In this document: piece by piece, positions 9,781 to 16,949 of the stretch
How the letters are laid out: every line of letters begins with the position of its first letter
How positions within the stretch are numbered: the first letter of the stretch is position 1
From: Rhodocyclaceae bacterium UBA2346
GTDB lineage: Bacteria > Pseudomonadota > Gammaproteobacteria > Burkholderiales > Rhodocyclaceae
NCBI GenBank assembly: GCA_002344625.1
Contig: DDUE01000075.1
Coordinates: forward strand, 1-28,089
DNA length: 28,089 bases
Reading direction: 5' to 3'
Made by a program: the position numbers and the translations under genes
The notes under the pieces: generated by a model
Told to the model about the DNA's origin: nothing
Database searches by the model: none
Seen by the model: the letters and a program-made list of their open reading frames with translations, nothing else

Positions 9781-10756
9781 TGGCGTTCTCGCGATACAGG
9801 GCGAGGCGCGCGAGGCAGGCCTGCACATGCTGGCTTCCGGCTGCCGCGCCGATGCGTACGCCGGGAAGTTGCAATGCGAATGCCCGGCCCTGCGAATCGG
9901 CGGCGAGAATCCAGGCGCACAGGCGCGAGAGCCGCCGCTCCACGTCGAGACTGGCCGGCAGGGTCGACCAATCGAGCACCAGATCGCTGCCCGCCAGGCC
10001 GGAAAAGCGCTTGGTGAGCATCGGACCGTCGCGCGCCACCACTTTCCAGGCCACATGGCGGGGTGAGTCGGCGCGGTCATGGGTGCGCAGACCGGCGAAG
10101 TCGTCGTCGCCGGATTCCGCTTGGCGTCGCCCCGGCCCCGCGTTGGCGTTGGCGGGCAGTGGCGGTGGAAGCGGTTCCGGCGCCGGATAGACGAGGCAGT
10201 GGGCGTCCGGCATGAGAATGCTCCAGGCCCTGATGAGGCCCAGAGGGTATGTCGTTTCGATGACCACGCGTCCGAGTGCAAGCTGCCCGCGCCGGCTTGT
10301 GGGCCGCAGCAGCGTGTGCGCGTGGGTGTCGCGTGCAGCCACGTCGAAGCCGTCGCCAGGCCGGTCGCCGGCCGCGACCAAGCGCAGCGCCGGGCGGCGG
10401 CGATTGCGGTCATTGCTCACCAGTAGCCGGAAACGCGCGCTCTCGCCGGCGAATACCGGCTCGGCCCGGCCTGGCCCGATCGATAGCTGGAGAAGGTTGC
10501 GAAACGCGTGCACGATGCTCACCACCGCCACCCCGGCCAGGAGGAAGACGAGCGCGTAGCCCAGGCTCAGATTGTAGTTGATGCTCGCGATCAGCATCGT
10601 CAGCAGGGCCATCATGTAGCTCAGGCCGCTGCGGGTTGGCAGCACGAAGATGCGGCGCTGGCCCAGCACGATGGGCGCGGGTTCGACACCCTTGACCCGG
10701 AACACCAGGCGGTCGACCGTTGCGCGCATCCGGCTGATGATTCGCCGCAATGCCAT
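9767..10756 (-). CDS. DUF58 domain-containing membrane protein
   Basis: A 329-residue protein with an N-terminal cytoplasmic stretch, two adjacent membrane helices (about 45-80: GLSYMMALLTMLIASINYNL and ALVFLLAGVAVVSIVHAF), and a C-terminal DUF58 region. The late DWSTLPASLDVERRLSRLCAWIL segment is typical of DUF58 proteins, whose fold resembles a von Willebrand A domain. Such proteins are almost always encoded with a MoxR ATPase and a transglutaminase, as here, and are thought to form a chaperone-like complex for envelope or enzyme maturation; the exact job is unknown. The start ATG shares one base with the moxR stop (TGATG), so translation is coupled. Confidence 0.9.
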   Translation of the reverse strand: MALRRIISRMRATVDRLVFRVKGVEPAPIVLGQRRIFVLPTRSGLSYMMALLTMLIASINYNLSLGYALVFLLAGVAVVSIVHAFRNLLQLSIGPGRAEPVFAGESARFRLLVSNDRNRRRPALRLVAAGDRPGDGFDVAARDTHAHTLLRPTSRRGQLALGRVVIETTYPLGLIRAWSILMPDAHCLVYPAPEPLPPPLPANANAGPGRRQAESGDDDFAGLRTHDRADSPRHVAWKVVARDGPMLTKRFSGLAGSDLVLDWSTLPASLDVERRLSRLCAWILAADSQGRAFALQLPGVRIGAAAGSQHVQACLARLALYRENANAPG

Positions 10757-11682
10757 CAGGGTAGCGAGACTTCGTGCAGGAGCCGCCCGATCGCTTCGGG
10801 GGTCGCCATCCTTCCGTCGCTGGCCATGTGCAGGCGATGGGTCGCCACCGATGGAAACACCGCTTGGATGTCTTCGGGCAGCACGTGGCCGCGTCCGTGT
10901 GTGAGGGCCCAGGCGCGCGCGGCGGCCAGCAACCCGATGCCGGCGCGAGGGCTCAGCCCGCCGTCGAAGGCGGCGCTCTGACGGCTGTGAGCCAGCAGCC
11001 GCTGCACATAGTCGACGATGCGTTCCGAAACCAGCGTGCCGCGGGCGGCCCGCTGCAGCGAGCCGATCTGTTCGGGCGAGATGACGGGCTCCTGGCGCGC
11101 GAGCAACTCACGCCGGTCTTCGCCCATCAGCAGGGCGCGCTCGGCGATGCGATCCGGATAACCGAGGTGGATGCGCATGAGAAAGCGGTCGAGCTGGCTC
11201 TCGGGTAACGGAAAGGTGCCGATCTGGTGGGCCGGATTCTGGGTCGCGATCACGAAAAAGGGTTCGGGCAGCACCAGCGTGTGGCCGTCGGCGCTGACCT
11301 GGTGCTCTTCCATGGCCTCGAGCAGCGCGCTCTGGGTCTTGGGGCTGGCGCGGTTGATCTCGTCGGCGAGGATCAGTTGCGAGAACAGCGGTCCGGGGTG
11401 AAAGCGAAAGCTCGCGCTGTCACGATCGAAGATCGAGACGCCGACGATGTCGGCCGGCAGCAGATCGCTGGTGAATTGTATGCGCTGGTACTGGAGGCCG
11501 GTCAGCTTCGCCATCAGATGCGCGAGCGTGGTCTTGCCCACGCCTGGGATGTCCTCGATCAGGAGATGCCCGCGCGCGATCAGGCAGGCGAGCGCCAGAC
11601 GCAGATCGTTCTCCTTCCCCAGGATGATCGTGCCGGCGGCGTCGATGAAGGTTTGTGCATCCTGATGCGTGGTTTGTGCCAT
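10756..11682 (-). CDS. MoxR-family AAA+ ATPase
   Basis: A 308-residue AAA+ ATPase of the MoxR group. Walker A is DIPGVGKTT (residues 44-52), Walker B is LILADEINRA, sensor 1 lies in FFVIATQNP, and the typical MoxR segment GTFPLPESQLDRFLMRI follows. MoxR proteins act as chaperones that remodel partner proteins, often together with VWA or DUF58 proteins. It is the first gene of the moxR-DUF58-transglutaminase-mltB unit. Its ATG is at 11682 with only a weak ribosome-binding site. It diverges from the deacetylase-like gene over 138 bp, which must contain promoters for both directions; a GATAAT at 11718-11723 could be the plus-strand -10. Confidence 0.94.
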   Translation of the reverse strand: MAQTTHQDAQTFIDAAGTIILGKENDLRLALACLIARGHLLIEDIPGVGKTTLAHLMAKLTGLQYQRIQFTSDLLPADIVGVSIFDRDSASFRFHPGPLFSQLILADEINRASPKTQSALLEAMEEHQVSADGHTLVLPEPFFVIATQNPAHQIGTFPLPESQLDRFLMRIHLGYPDRIAERALLMGEDRRELLARQEPVISPEQIGSLQRAARGTLVSERIVDYVQRLLAHSRQSAAFDGGLSPRAGIGLLAAARAWALTHGRGHVLPEDIQAVFPSVATHRLHMASDGRMATPEAIGRLLHEVSLP

Positions 11683-11820
11683 TGATCTGGGTACTGTGAA
11701 ATTGGTCCTGAAGCGGTGATAATAGCTGACAAAGAACCGACGTCGCTCCGCCCGCCCAGCATGCAGGCGGGTTTGAGATGGCGCTCGGACAAAGGTTCAT
11801 CTCGTTCAGGAGAGGGGGGT

Positions 11821-12747
11821 ATGACATCAACCGCGTTCATCACGCACCGCGACTGCTGGCTGCACGACATGGGGAGCTTCCATCCGGAGTGTCCCGACAG
11901 GCTCGCGGCGATCAATGACAGGCTGATCGCGGCGGGGCTGGATCTGTACTTGTCGTTTTACGATGCGCCGCTCGCCACTGTCGAGCAGGTTGGCCGGGTG
12001 CACCCTCAGACCTACTTCGACGAGCTGCTCGCGGCGGTGCCGGAGCACGGCATCCGTCACCTGGATCCGGACACCGCGATGAGTCCCAACACCATGAAGG
12101 CGGCGCTGCGTTCGGCGGGCGCGGGGGTGTTGGCGACCGATCTGGTCATGAAGGGTGAGATCGAGAATGCGTTCTGCGCGATCCGCCCGCCCGGTCACCA
12201 TGCCGAGATCGCCAAGGCGATGGGTTTCTGTTTTCTCAACAATGTCGCGATCGCGGCCCGGCATGCGCTCGAGACCCATGGCCTCGAACGGGTGGCCGTC
12301 GTCGATTTCGACGTCCACCATGGCAATGGCACCGAGGACATCTTCAAGGATGATCCGAGGGTGATGATGGTCAGCATCTTCCAGCATCCGTTCTTTCCTT
12401 ACAGCGGTGCCGACTGCAAAGCGCCGAACATGGTCAATGTGCCGGTTTCCGCCGGCCTGCGCGGCGATGCGTTCAGGCAGATCGTATCGGAGGTGTGGAT
12501 TCCGGCGCTGCGCAAGCACAATCCGCAGATGATCTTCTTCTCTGCCGGCTTCGATGCCCACTACGAAGACGACATGGGCTCGTGCGGCCTGGTCGAGGCC
12601 GACTACGTCTGGGCGACCGAGCAGATCAAGGCGCTAGCGGCGGAGTGCGGCCACAAGCGGATCGTGTCGCTGCTGGAAGGCGGCTATTCGCTGTCGTCGC
12701 TGGCGCGCTCGGTCGTTGCGCACATCAAGTCGCTCGCCGATCTTTGA
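11821..12747 (+). CDS. Histone deacetylase-family hydrolase (class II-like)
   Basis: A 308-residue Zn-dependent amidohydrolase of the arginase/deacetylase fold. Active-site motifs are present: RPPGHHAE (tandem His), GFCFLNNVAIAA, DFDVHHGNGTED (metal ligands Asp and His), FFSAGFDAHYED (Asp ligand) and LEGGYSL near the end. The N-terminal HPECPDRL is typical of the bacterial acetoin-utilisation/HDAC-like group. Bacterial members deacetylate acetylated polyamines, proteins or other amides; the substrate here is not known. The start is set at 11821 because AGGAG at 11809-11813 lies just upstream. The frame is open earlier, but those residues lack family resemblance. Confidence 0.92.
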   Translation: MTSTAFITHRDCWLHDMGSFHPECPDRLAAINDRLIAAGLDLYLSFYDAPLATVEQVGRVHPQTYFDELLAAVPEHGIRHLDPDTAMSPNTMKAALRSAGAGVLATDLVMKGEIENAFCAIRPPGHHAEIAKAMGFCFLNNVAIAARHALETHGLERVAVVDFDVHHGNGTEDIFKDDPRVMMVSIFQHPFFPYSGADCKAPNMVNVPVSAGLRGDAFRQIVSEVWIPALRKHNPQMIFFSAGFDAHYEDDMGSCGLVEADYVWATEQIKALAAECGHKRIVSLLEGGYSLSSLARSVVAHIKSLADL

Positions 12748-12842
12748 GGCCGCATTGCGCGATCATTCGCTTACACGGCGCACGTGGCTGTCGTGCGTCG
12801 ATCGGTTAGAATGGCGGTTTTAATCTCTCGGTTTCCATTGCC

Positions 12843-13721
12843 ATGATTACCGGCTCCCTCGTTGCAATCGCAACGCCCATGCATCCCGATGGCAGTCTCG
12901 ACTTTGCCGGCCTGCGCGCACTGATCGATTTTCATGTCGCTGAAGGAACGGACGGCATCGTGGTCGTCGGCACCACCGGCGAGTCGCCGACGGTGAGCGT
13001 AGACGAGCACTGCGAACTCATTCGCGTGGCCGTGCAGCATGCGGCCGGACGCATTCCGGTAATCGCCGGCACCGGTGCCAACTCGACGGCCGAGGCGATC
13101 GAGCTGGCGCGCTTCGCCGAGAAGGCGGGCGCCGAGTCGCATCTTTCGGTGGTTCCGTACTACAACCGCCCGACGCAGGAAGGGCTTTACCGGCATTTTC
13201 GCGCCATCGCCGAGGCGGTGGCGCTACCGCTGATTCTCTACAATGTGCCGGGGCGCACGGTCGCCGATCTGGGCAACGACACGACGCTGCGTCTTGCCGA
13301 GATTCCCAATATCGTCGGGGTGAAGGATGCCACCGGTAGCATCGACCGCGCCTGCGACCTGATCGAGCGCGCGCCGGAAGGCTTCGCGCTCTACAGCGGC
13401 GACGACATGACGGTTGCGGCTTTCATCCTGCTGGGCGGCCATGGCACGATCTCGGTTACCGCCAACGTGGCACCGCGGGCGATGCACGAGCTGTGCGCCG
13501 CCGCCTTGCGCGGCGATGTCGCCACGGCACGCGAGATCAATGGGCGGTTGCTGTGGTTGCACCGCCACCTGTTCTGCGAAGCCAATCCGATTCCGGTCAA
13601 GTGGGCACTCGAACGGATGGGCCTGATCCAGTCGGGTATTCGCTTGCCGCTCACGACCCTGTCGGAGGGATGCCATGAGCGCGTCCTCGCAGCCCTGCAA
13701 CATGCCGGTATCACTGTTTGA
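12843..13721 (+). CDS. dapA: 4-hydroxy-tetrahydrodipicolinate synthase
   Basis: A 292-residue TIM-barrel aldolase that condenses pyruvate with L-aspartate semialdehyde, the first committed step to lysine and meso-diaminopimelate. Key residues sit at the usual numbers: Thr44/Thr45 in GTTGES, Tyr107 in [10 protein letters not shown], Tyr133 in LYNVPGR, Arg138, and the Schiff-base Lys161 in GVKDATG. A TAGAAT at 12807-12812 may be its -10 element; the -35 is not evident. It is separated from bamC by 22 bp, an association common in betaproteobacteria, so the two are probably co-transcribed. Confidence 0.97.
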   Translation: MITGSLVAIATPMHPDGSLDFAGLRALIDFHVAEGTDGIVVVGTTGESPTVSVDEHCELIRVAVQHAAGRIPVIAGTGANSTAEAIELARFAEKAGAESHLSVVPYYNRPTQEGLYRHFRAIAEAVALPLILYNVPGRTVADLGNDTTLRLAEIPNIVGVKDATGSIDRACDLIERAPEGFALYSGDDMTVAAFILLGGHGTISVTANVAPRAMHELCAAALRGDVATAREINGRLLWLHRHLFCEANPIPVKWALERMGLIQSGIRLPLTTLSEGCHERVLAALQHAGITV

Positions 13722-13743
13722 CATTTCAGGACCGCTCGCACTC

Positions 13744-14871
13744 ATGAATCGTAAGCTAAGCGTAACCTTGGTTGCATTGTCGATCGGCGTAGGGGGGTGT
13801 TCGACCTCCATGCTCGACTCGAAGAAGATTGACTACAAGAGTGCCAAGCAGGTCTCCACGCTTGAAATTCCTCCCGACCTCACCGCTCCGAGCCGCGACG
13901 ATCGCTATACCGTCCCCGATAGCGCGCCGCGTGGTGTGGCTACTTATTCGAATTATTCGACCGACCGTGCGTCGCAACCCCAGACCTCCGGGCCTGAAGT
14001 GCTGCCCGTGTCGAAGGACAACATCCGCATCGAGCGTGCGGGCGCCCAGCGCTGGTTGGTCGTCCCGGGCACGCCCGAGGCACTTTGGCCCCAGATCAAG
14101 GACTTCTGGATCGAGTCTGGCTTCATTTTGAACATCGACCGCCCCGAGATCGGTGTGATGGAAACCGACTGGGCCGAAGACCGGGCGAAGATTCCGCAAG
14201 ACTGGTTGCGTTCGACGATCGGACGGGTGTTCGACGGGTTGTGGTCGACGTCGCTGCGCGACAAGTTCCGGACCCGTATCGAGGAAGGCAAGGAGCCCGG
14301 TACGGTCGAGGTGTTCATCAGCCATCGTGGTGTCGAGGAAGTGTTCACGTCGCAGGCCCAGGAGCGCACCAGTTGGCAGCCCCGACCTTCCGACCCCGAA
14401 CTCGAGGCCGAGATGATGAGCCGTTTGATGATTCGCCTGGGAGTCGAGGAAGCGCGTGCGGCCGAGATCGTTCAGGCCGAGCCGGTGAGCGAGCGTGCCC
14501 GGCTGACGGCGGTCGGCAATGGTGTCAAGCTCGAGGTGGACGAGTCCTTCGATCGTGCCTGGAGAAGAGTCGGACTGGCGCTCGATAGGCTCGGTTTCTC
14601 CGTGGAGGACCGTGACCGTACCCAGGGTCTCTACTTCGTGCGCTATATCGACCCCGACGCCGGCAGTGGCCAGGAAGCACCCGGGATGCTGTCGAAGCTC
14701 GCTTTCTGGCGCAGCTCCAACGATGTTGCGGAGCGGGGCGGCGAGTATCGGATTCGGGTGGCCGGCGAGGGGGATATCTCGCGGGTGACGGTGTTGACGC
14801 GTGAAGGGGGCGAGGATGCTTCCGAGACCGCAACCCGGATCCTGACCGTACTGCATGAACAACTGCGCTGA
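13744..14871 (+). CDS. bamC: Outer membrane protein assembly factor BamC (NlpB)
   Basis: A 375-residue lipoprotein of the Bam complex, which inserts beta-barrel proteins into the outer membrane. A signal peptide with lipobox VGGC (acylated Cys19) is followed by an unstructured region carrying LEIPPDLTAPSRDDRY, the conserved BamC segment that binds BamD. Two helix-grip domains follow, with family-like segments WPQIKDFWIESGFILN and, in the second, FDRAWRRVGLALDRLGFSVEDRDRTQGLYFVRY. The ATG at 13744 fits the signal peptide. An earlier in-frame start at 13675 would overlap dapA. No strong Shine-Dalgarno is seen, so translation may rely on dapA. It is followed by a rho-independent terminator. Confidence 0.93.
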   Translation: MNRKLSVTLVALSIGVGGCSTSMLDSKKIDYKSAKQVSTLEIPPDLTAPSRDDRYTVPDSAPRGVATYSNYSTDRASQPQTSGPEVLPVSKDNIRIERAGAQRWLVVPGTPEALWPQIKDFWIESGFILNIDRPEIGVMETDWAEDRAKIPQDWLRSTIGRVFDGLWSTSLRDKFRTRIEEGKEPGTVEVFISHRGVEEVFTSQAQERTSWQPRPSDPELEAEMMSRLMIRLGVEEARAAEIVQAEPVSERARLTAVGNGVKLEVDESFDRAWRRVGLALDRLGFSVEDRDRTQGLYFVRYIDPDAGSGQEAPGMLSKLAFWRSSNDVAERGGEYRIRVAGEGDISRVTVLTREGGEDASETATRILTVLHEQLR

Positions 14872-14890
14872 GCAAAACAGGCGCAATAAA

Positions 14891-14920
14891 ACAAAAAGCC
14901 GGCTTAGCCGGCTTTTTGTT
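14891..14920. terminator. Bidirectional rho-independent terminator
   Basis: A perfect hairpin with arms ACAAAAAGCCGGC (14891-14903) and GCCGGCTTTTTGT (14907-14919) around a 3-nt TTA loop. The A-run on one side and T-run on the other let it work in both directions. It sits between the convergent bamC (plus) and the Ala-rich lipoprotein gene (minus), ending both. Confidence 0.92.
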
Positions 14921-14937
14921 CATGGAAGCACGCCGAT

Positions 14938-15318
14938 TTACTGCTTGGCAGAGTCGACCGCTTCTTTGACGGCGGCTGCGGCCTTGTCAGCGGCTTCCTG
15001 GGCGGCGTCGGCTGCCTCGGCTGCGCGCTCGGACGTGGCTTCGGCTGCCTTGCTCGCGGCTTCGGCGCTGTCTTCATAGGCTTTGGCCGCGGCGTCCTTT
15101 GCTTCGCTTGCCTTTTCGGAGGCGGCTTCGCCGGCTTCTTTGGCGCTCTCGCTGACGGCTTCGCCCGCTTTGCGCGTGGCTTCAGCCGCGTGTTCGGCGG
15201 CTTCCTTGGTGCTCTTCAGTGCGGCATCGGCCGCTTCCTTGGCGGCCGACTCTTCCTTGTTGCCGCATGCGCTCAGCGAGATTGCGAGCATGGCGGCGAT
15301 GAGAACGGATTTTTTCAT
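14938..15318 (-). CDS. Small Ala/Glu/Lys-rich helical lipoprotein
   Basis: A 126-residue protein. Its signal peptide ends in lipobox LSAC with Cys18 as predicted acylation site. The mature part is one long Ala/Glu/Lys-rich amphipathic helix with loosely repeated units such as KEAGEAASEKASEAKDAAAK, without Pro or Gly breaks apart from a few Gly. This resembles LEA-like or Lpp-like coiled-coil proteins; a structural or stress role in the outer membrane is only inferred. The ATG at 15318 is preceded by AAAGGAAT with 6 nt spacing. The leader carries a conspicuous stem-loop. The composition makes long spurious ORFs on the opposite strand. Confidence 0.85.
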   Translation of the reverse strand: MKKSVLIAAMLAISLSACGNKEESAAKEAADAALKSTKEAAEHAAEATRKAGEAVSESAKEAGEAASEKASEAKDAAAKAYEDSAEAASKAAEATSERAAEAADAAQEAADKAAAAVKEAVDSAKQ

Positions 15319-15349
15319 AATTGGATTCCTTTCAAGTCGGGGGGTCGAT

Positions 15350-15401
15350 CTCGCGGTGGCGGCCGGATGTCCGCTGGCACCGCGAGAGCGCGCCGATTCT
15401 A
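15350..15401 (-). promoter_or_regulatory. Extended -10 promoter and 5'-leader hairpin of the lipoprotein gene
   Basis: On the minus strand TGTTAGAAT (extended -10; hexamer TAGAAT at 15401-15396) predicts a start near 15389. Just inside the transcript is a hairpin with 9-bp arms CTCGCGGTG (15350-15358) and CACCGCGAG (15378-15386) plus an inner GCGG/CCGC stem. The coding start lies about 30 nt further on. No convincing -35 is seen. The stem is well placed to shield the mRNA 5' end or to act as a control element; this is inference. Confidence 0.4.
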
Positions 15402-15460
15402 ACATTCGCTTGTCCTGTACCGAGGCCGTGGTGTTCGCGGTTCCGGTGGTGTCTGCCGCC

Positions 15461-15718
15461 CTAGAGCCCAAGTCTGGCGCCATTCGGGCCATTGACGGTA
15501 TTCATCCACATTGTTTCAAATTGTGCGAGCAGGCGGTCGGCCGTCCGGTTGTCGCCGTCGTGCGTCTTTTCGCGTGGGCTATCGTGATGAAACTGGACAG
15601 CGTAGGCTGTGTCGTCGGCGACGACGAAAGCCTGATCGGCGGACGTGCACCGCTCAAGCGCGATCCGGCGGTAGTCGCCATACTCTGCGAAGGTGTGTTG
15701 CGGAGCGGTGGCGTTCAA
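15461..15718 (-). CDS. Orphan 85-residue protein, probably an internally deleted DUF7931-like gene
   Basis: The frame begins with TTG at 15718, which overlaps the stop of ycfD (TTGA), and encodes 85 residues. The N-terminal part TFAEYGDYRRIALE and the C-terminal part DQAFVVADDTAYAVQFHHDSP...QFETMW...ARLGL look to me like the two ends of DUF7931-type proteins (a fold reminiscent of phospholipase D, about 150-170 residues), joined with the middle of some 70-80 residues missing. That family memory is imprecise and was not searched. If right, this is a remnant rather than a working protein. The frame itself is intact. Alternatively it is a real small protein of unknown function translated by coupling to ycfD. 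Confidence 0.5.
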   Translation of the reverse strand: MNATAPQHTFAEYGDYRRIALERCTSADQAFVVADDTAYAVQFHHDSPREKTHDGDNRTADRLLAQFETMWMNTVNGPNGARLGL

Positions 15719-16842
15719 GGCGTGTGGACAGGATGGACGAAGCCGTCGCAATAGGCCTCGTAGAGCGTGTCGACGAGCGCGCCATCGCCGAGCTCGGCTG
15801 CGGCGGGCAGGCGGCGCTTGTCGGCGAGTGTGGCCATCGTCGCGTGATGCTGGGGGGCGATCTCGAGCAGTTCGCCATTCAGGTAGAACCGTGCATCGGC
15901 AAACAGGAGCAAGGACCTGGCGTCGAGAGCGAGCCCTTGTTCGCGCACCGCGCCCAGGAACCACTCACGGCTCCGGGGCTCGTCCGGCGGTTCGAAATAC
16001 ACCTGTGGCTTGGGTTCGGTCAGGTAATGTCCGAGGAAGGCCGCAACGTCGGCACGATCCCAGCGGATGGCGCTCAGCATCGTCATCACTTGATCGATCA
16101 TGGGGGGGGCGATCTGCGCCGAGTTCGCCTGCAGTTCGAGGTCGGGGTCGGCATACAGGCCTTCGAGCTTCAGCCTGTCCTGCATCCAGCCGAGAAATTC
16201 GACGCCGAGTTCCTGCGCATCCGGCGACCTGAAACCGATCGAATAAGTCGTGCACTCGCCGATGGCAACACCATCGTGGGCCCAATGGGGGGGCAGATAG
16301 AGCATGTCACCGGGTTCGAGCACCCAGTCGAATTCCGGTGTGAAGTGCTTGAGGATCTTGAGCGGTACATCGTCGAGCAGGCGGCGGTCATCCTGCGCGC
16401 CGATTCGCCAGCGGCGTTTCCCCGCGCCCTGGAGCAGAAAGACGTCGTAATTGTCGAAATGCGGTCCGACACCACCGCCGTCGACGGCATAGCTGACCAT
16501 CAGATCGTCGAGGCGGGCTTGCGGAATGAAATCGAAGCGGTGCAACAGGGTGTCGGCCTCGGGTATCCACAGATTGAGACCCTGAACGAGCACGGTCCAG
16601 GGGTGTTTCGCGCCGCGCAGCTTGCCGGGTTTCTGTGGTCCGCGCTGGAGTTCCCATTCGTCGCCGCGACGACGTACCAGGCGCGATTCGACGTCGGGGT
16701 CGCAGGCCATCGCGAGGAGGTCGGCATGATCCAGCAAGCCGCTGAAGCCGGGCATGGCCTGGCGCACCAGGAGGGGTTTTTTCTGCCAGTATTCGTTCAG
16801 GAACTGGCGCGGCGAGAGGCCGCCAAGCAGGTTCGTATCCAT
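15715..16842 (-). CDS. roxA: JmjC-type ribosomal oxygenase (50S protein L16 arginine 3-hydroxylase)
   Basis: A 375-residue cupin/JmjC Fe(II)- and 2-oxoglutarate-dependent oxygenase of the YcfD/RoxA family, which hydroxylates an arginine of ribosomal protein L16 in E. coli. The iron-binding triad is visible: His128 and Asp130 in GPHFDNYDVFLLQ, and His189 in LPPHWAHDG. YWQKKPLLVRQA near the N-terminus and GKRRWRIG after the HxD motif are family hallmarks. The C-terminal third matches the winged-helix/dimer region. ATG at 16842 is chosen because the protein starts well there; a strong extended -10 lies so close that the mRNA may be leaderless. It diverges from rlmD and overlaps the small ORF downstream. 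Confidence 0.93.
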   Translation of the reverse strand: MDTNLLGGLSPRQFLNEYWQKKPLLVRQAMPGFSGLLDHADLLAMACDPDVESRLVRRRGDEWELQRGPQKPGKLRGAKHPWTVLVQGLNLWIPEADTLLHRFDFIPQARLDDLMVSYAVDGGGVGPHFDNYDVFLLQGAGKRRWRIGAQDDRRLLDDVPLKILKHFTPEFDWVLEPGDMLYLPPHWAHDGVAIGECTTYSIGFRSPDAQELGVEFLGWMQDRLKLEGLYADPDLELQANSAQIAPPMIDQVMTMLSAIRWDRADVAAFLGHYLTEPKPQVYFEPPDEPRSREWFLGAVREQGLALDARSLLLFADARFYLNGELLEIAPQHHATMATLADKRRLPAAAELGDGALVDTLYEAYCDGFVHPVHTP

Positions 16843-16848
16843 TGGCGC

Positions 16849-16857
16849 ATTATCCCA
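16849..16857 (-). promoter_or_regulatory. Extended -10 element directly before the roxA start
   Basis: Read on the minus strand, TGGGATAAT is an extended -10 (TGn plus GATAAT, hexamer at 16854-16849) only 6 nt before the ATG. The predicted transcription start falls at or next to the A of the start codon. No Shine-Dalgarno is present between them and no good -35 lies upstream. This could be chance. Confidence 0.35.
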
Positions 16858-16949
16858 AATCTGTCCGGCTTGGGCGCGCACCCGTCGCATCAGGGATGAA
16901 AAAGCGGGTCGGGCGGGTTAATATCGGGCCCCTTTGCGCTGGAACGGCC

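Noticed and set aside
11702..11723. TTGGTC...GATAAT as a promoter for the deacetylase-like gene
   Set aside because: Spacing is only 10 bp, too short for sigma-70; only the -10-like hexamer was mentioned.
15083..15754. Long plus-strand open frame of 223 codons
   Set aside because: It is the mirror of the Ala/Glu/Lys-rich lipoprotein gene, runs through its hairpin and the orphan ORF, and has no family features.
16842..16949. N-terminal extension of rlmD up to 16842
   Set aside because: Would overlap the divergent roxA start and adds no family residues; the TRAM domain begins right after ATG 16950.
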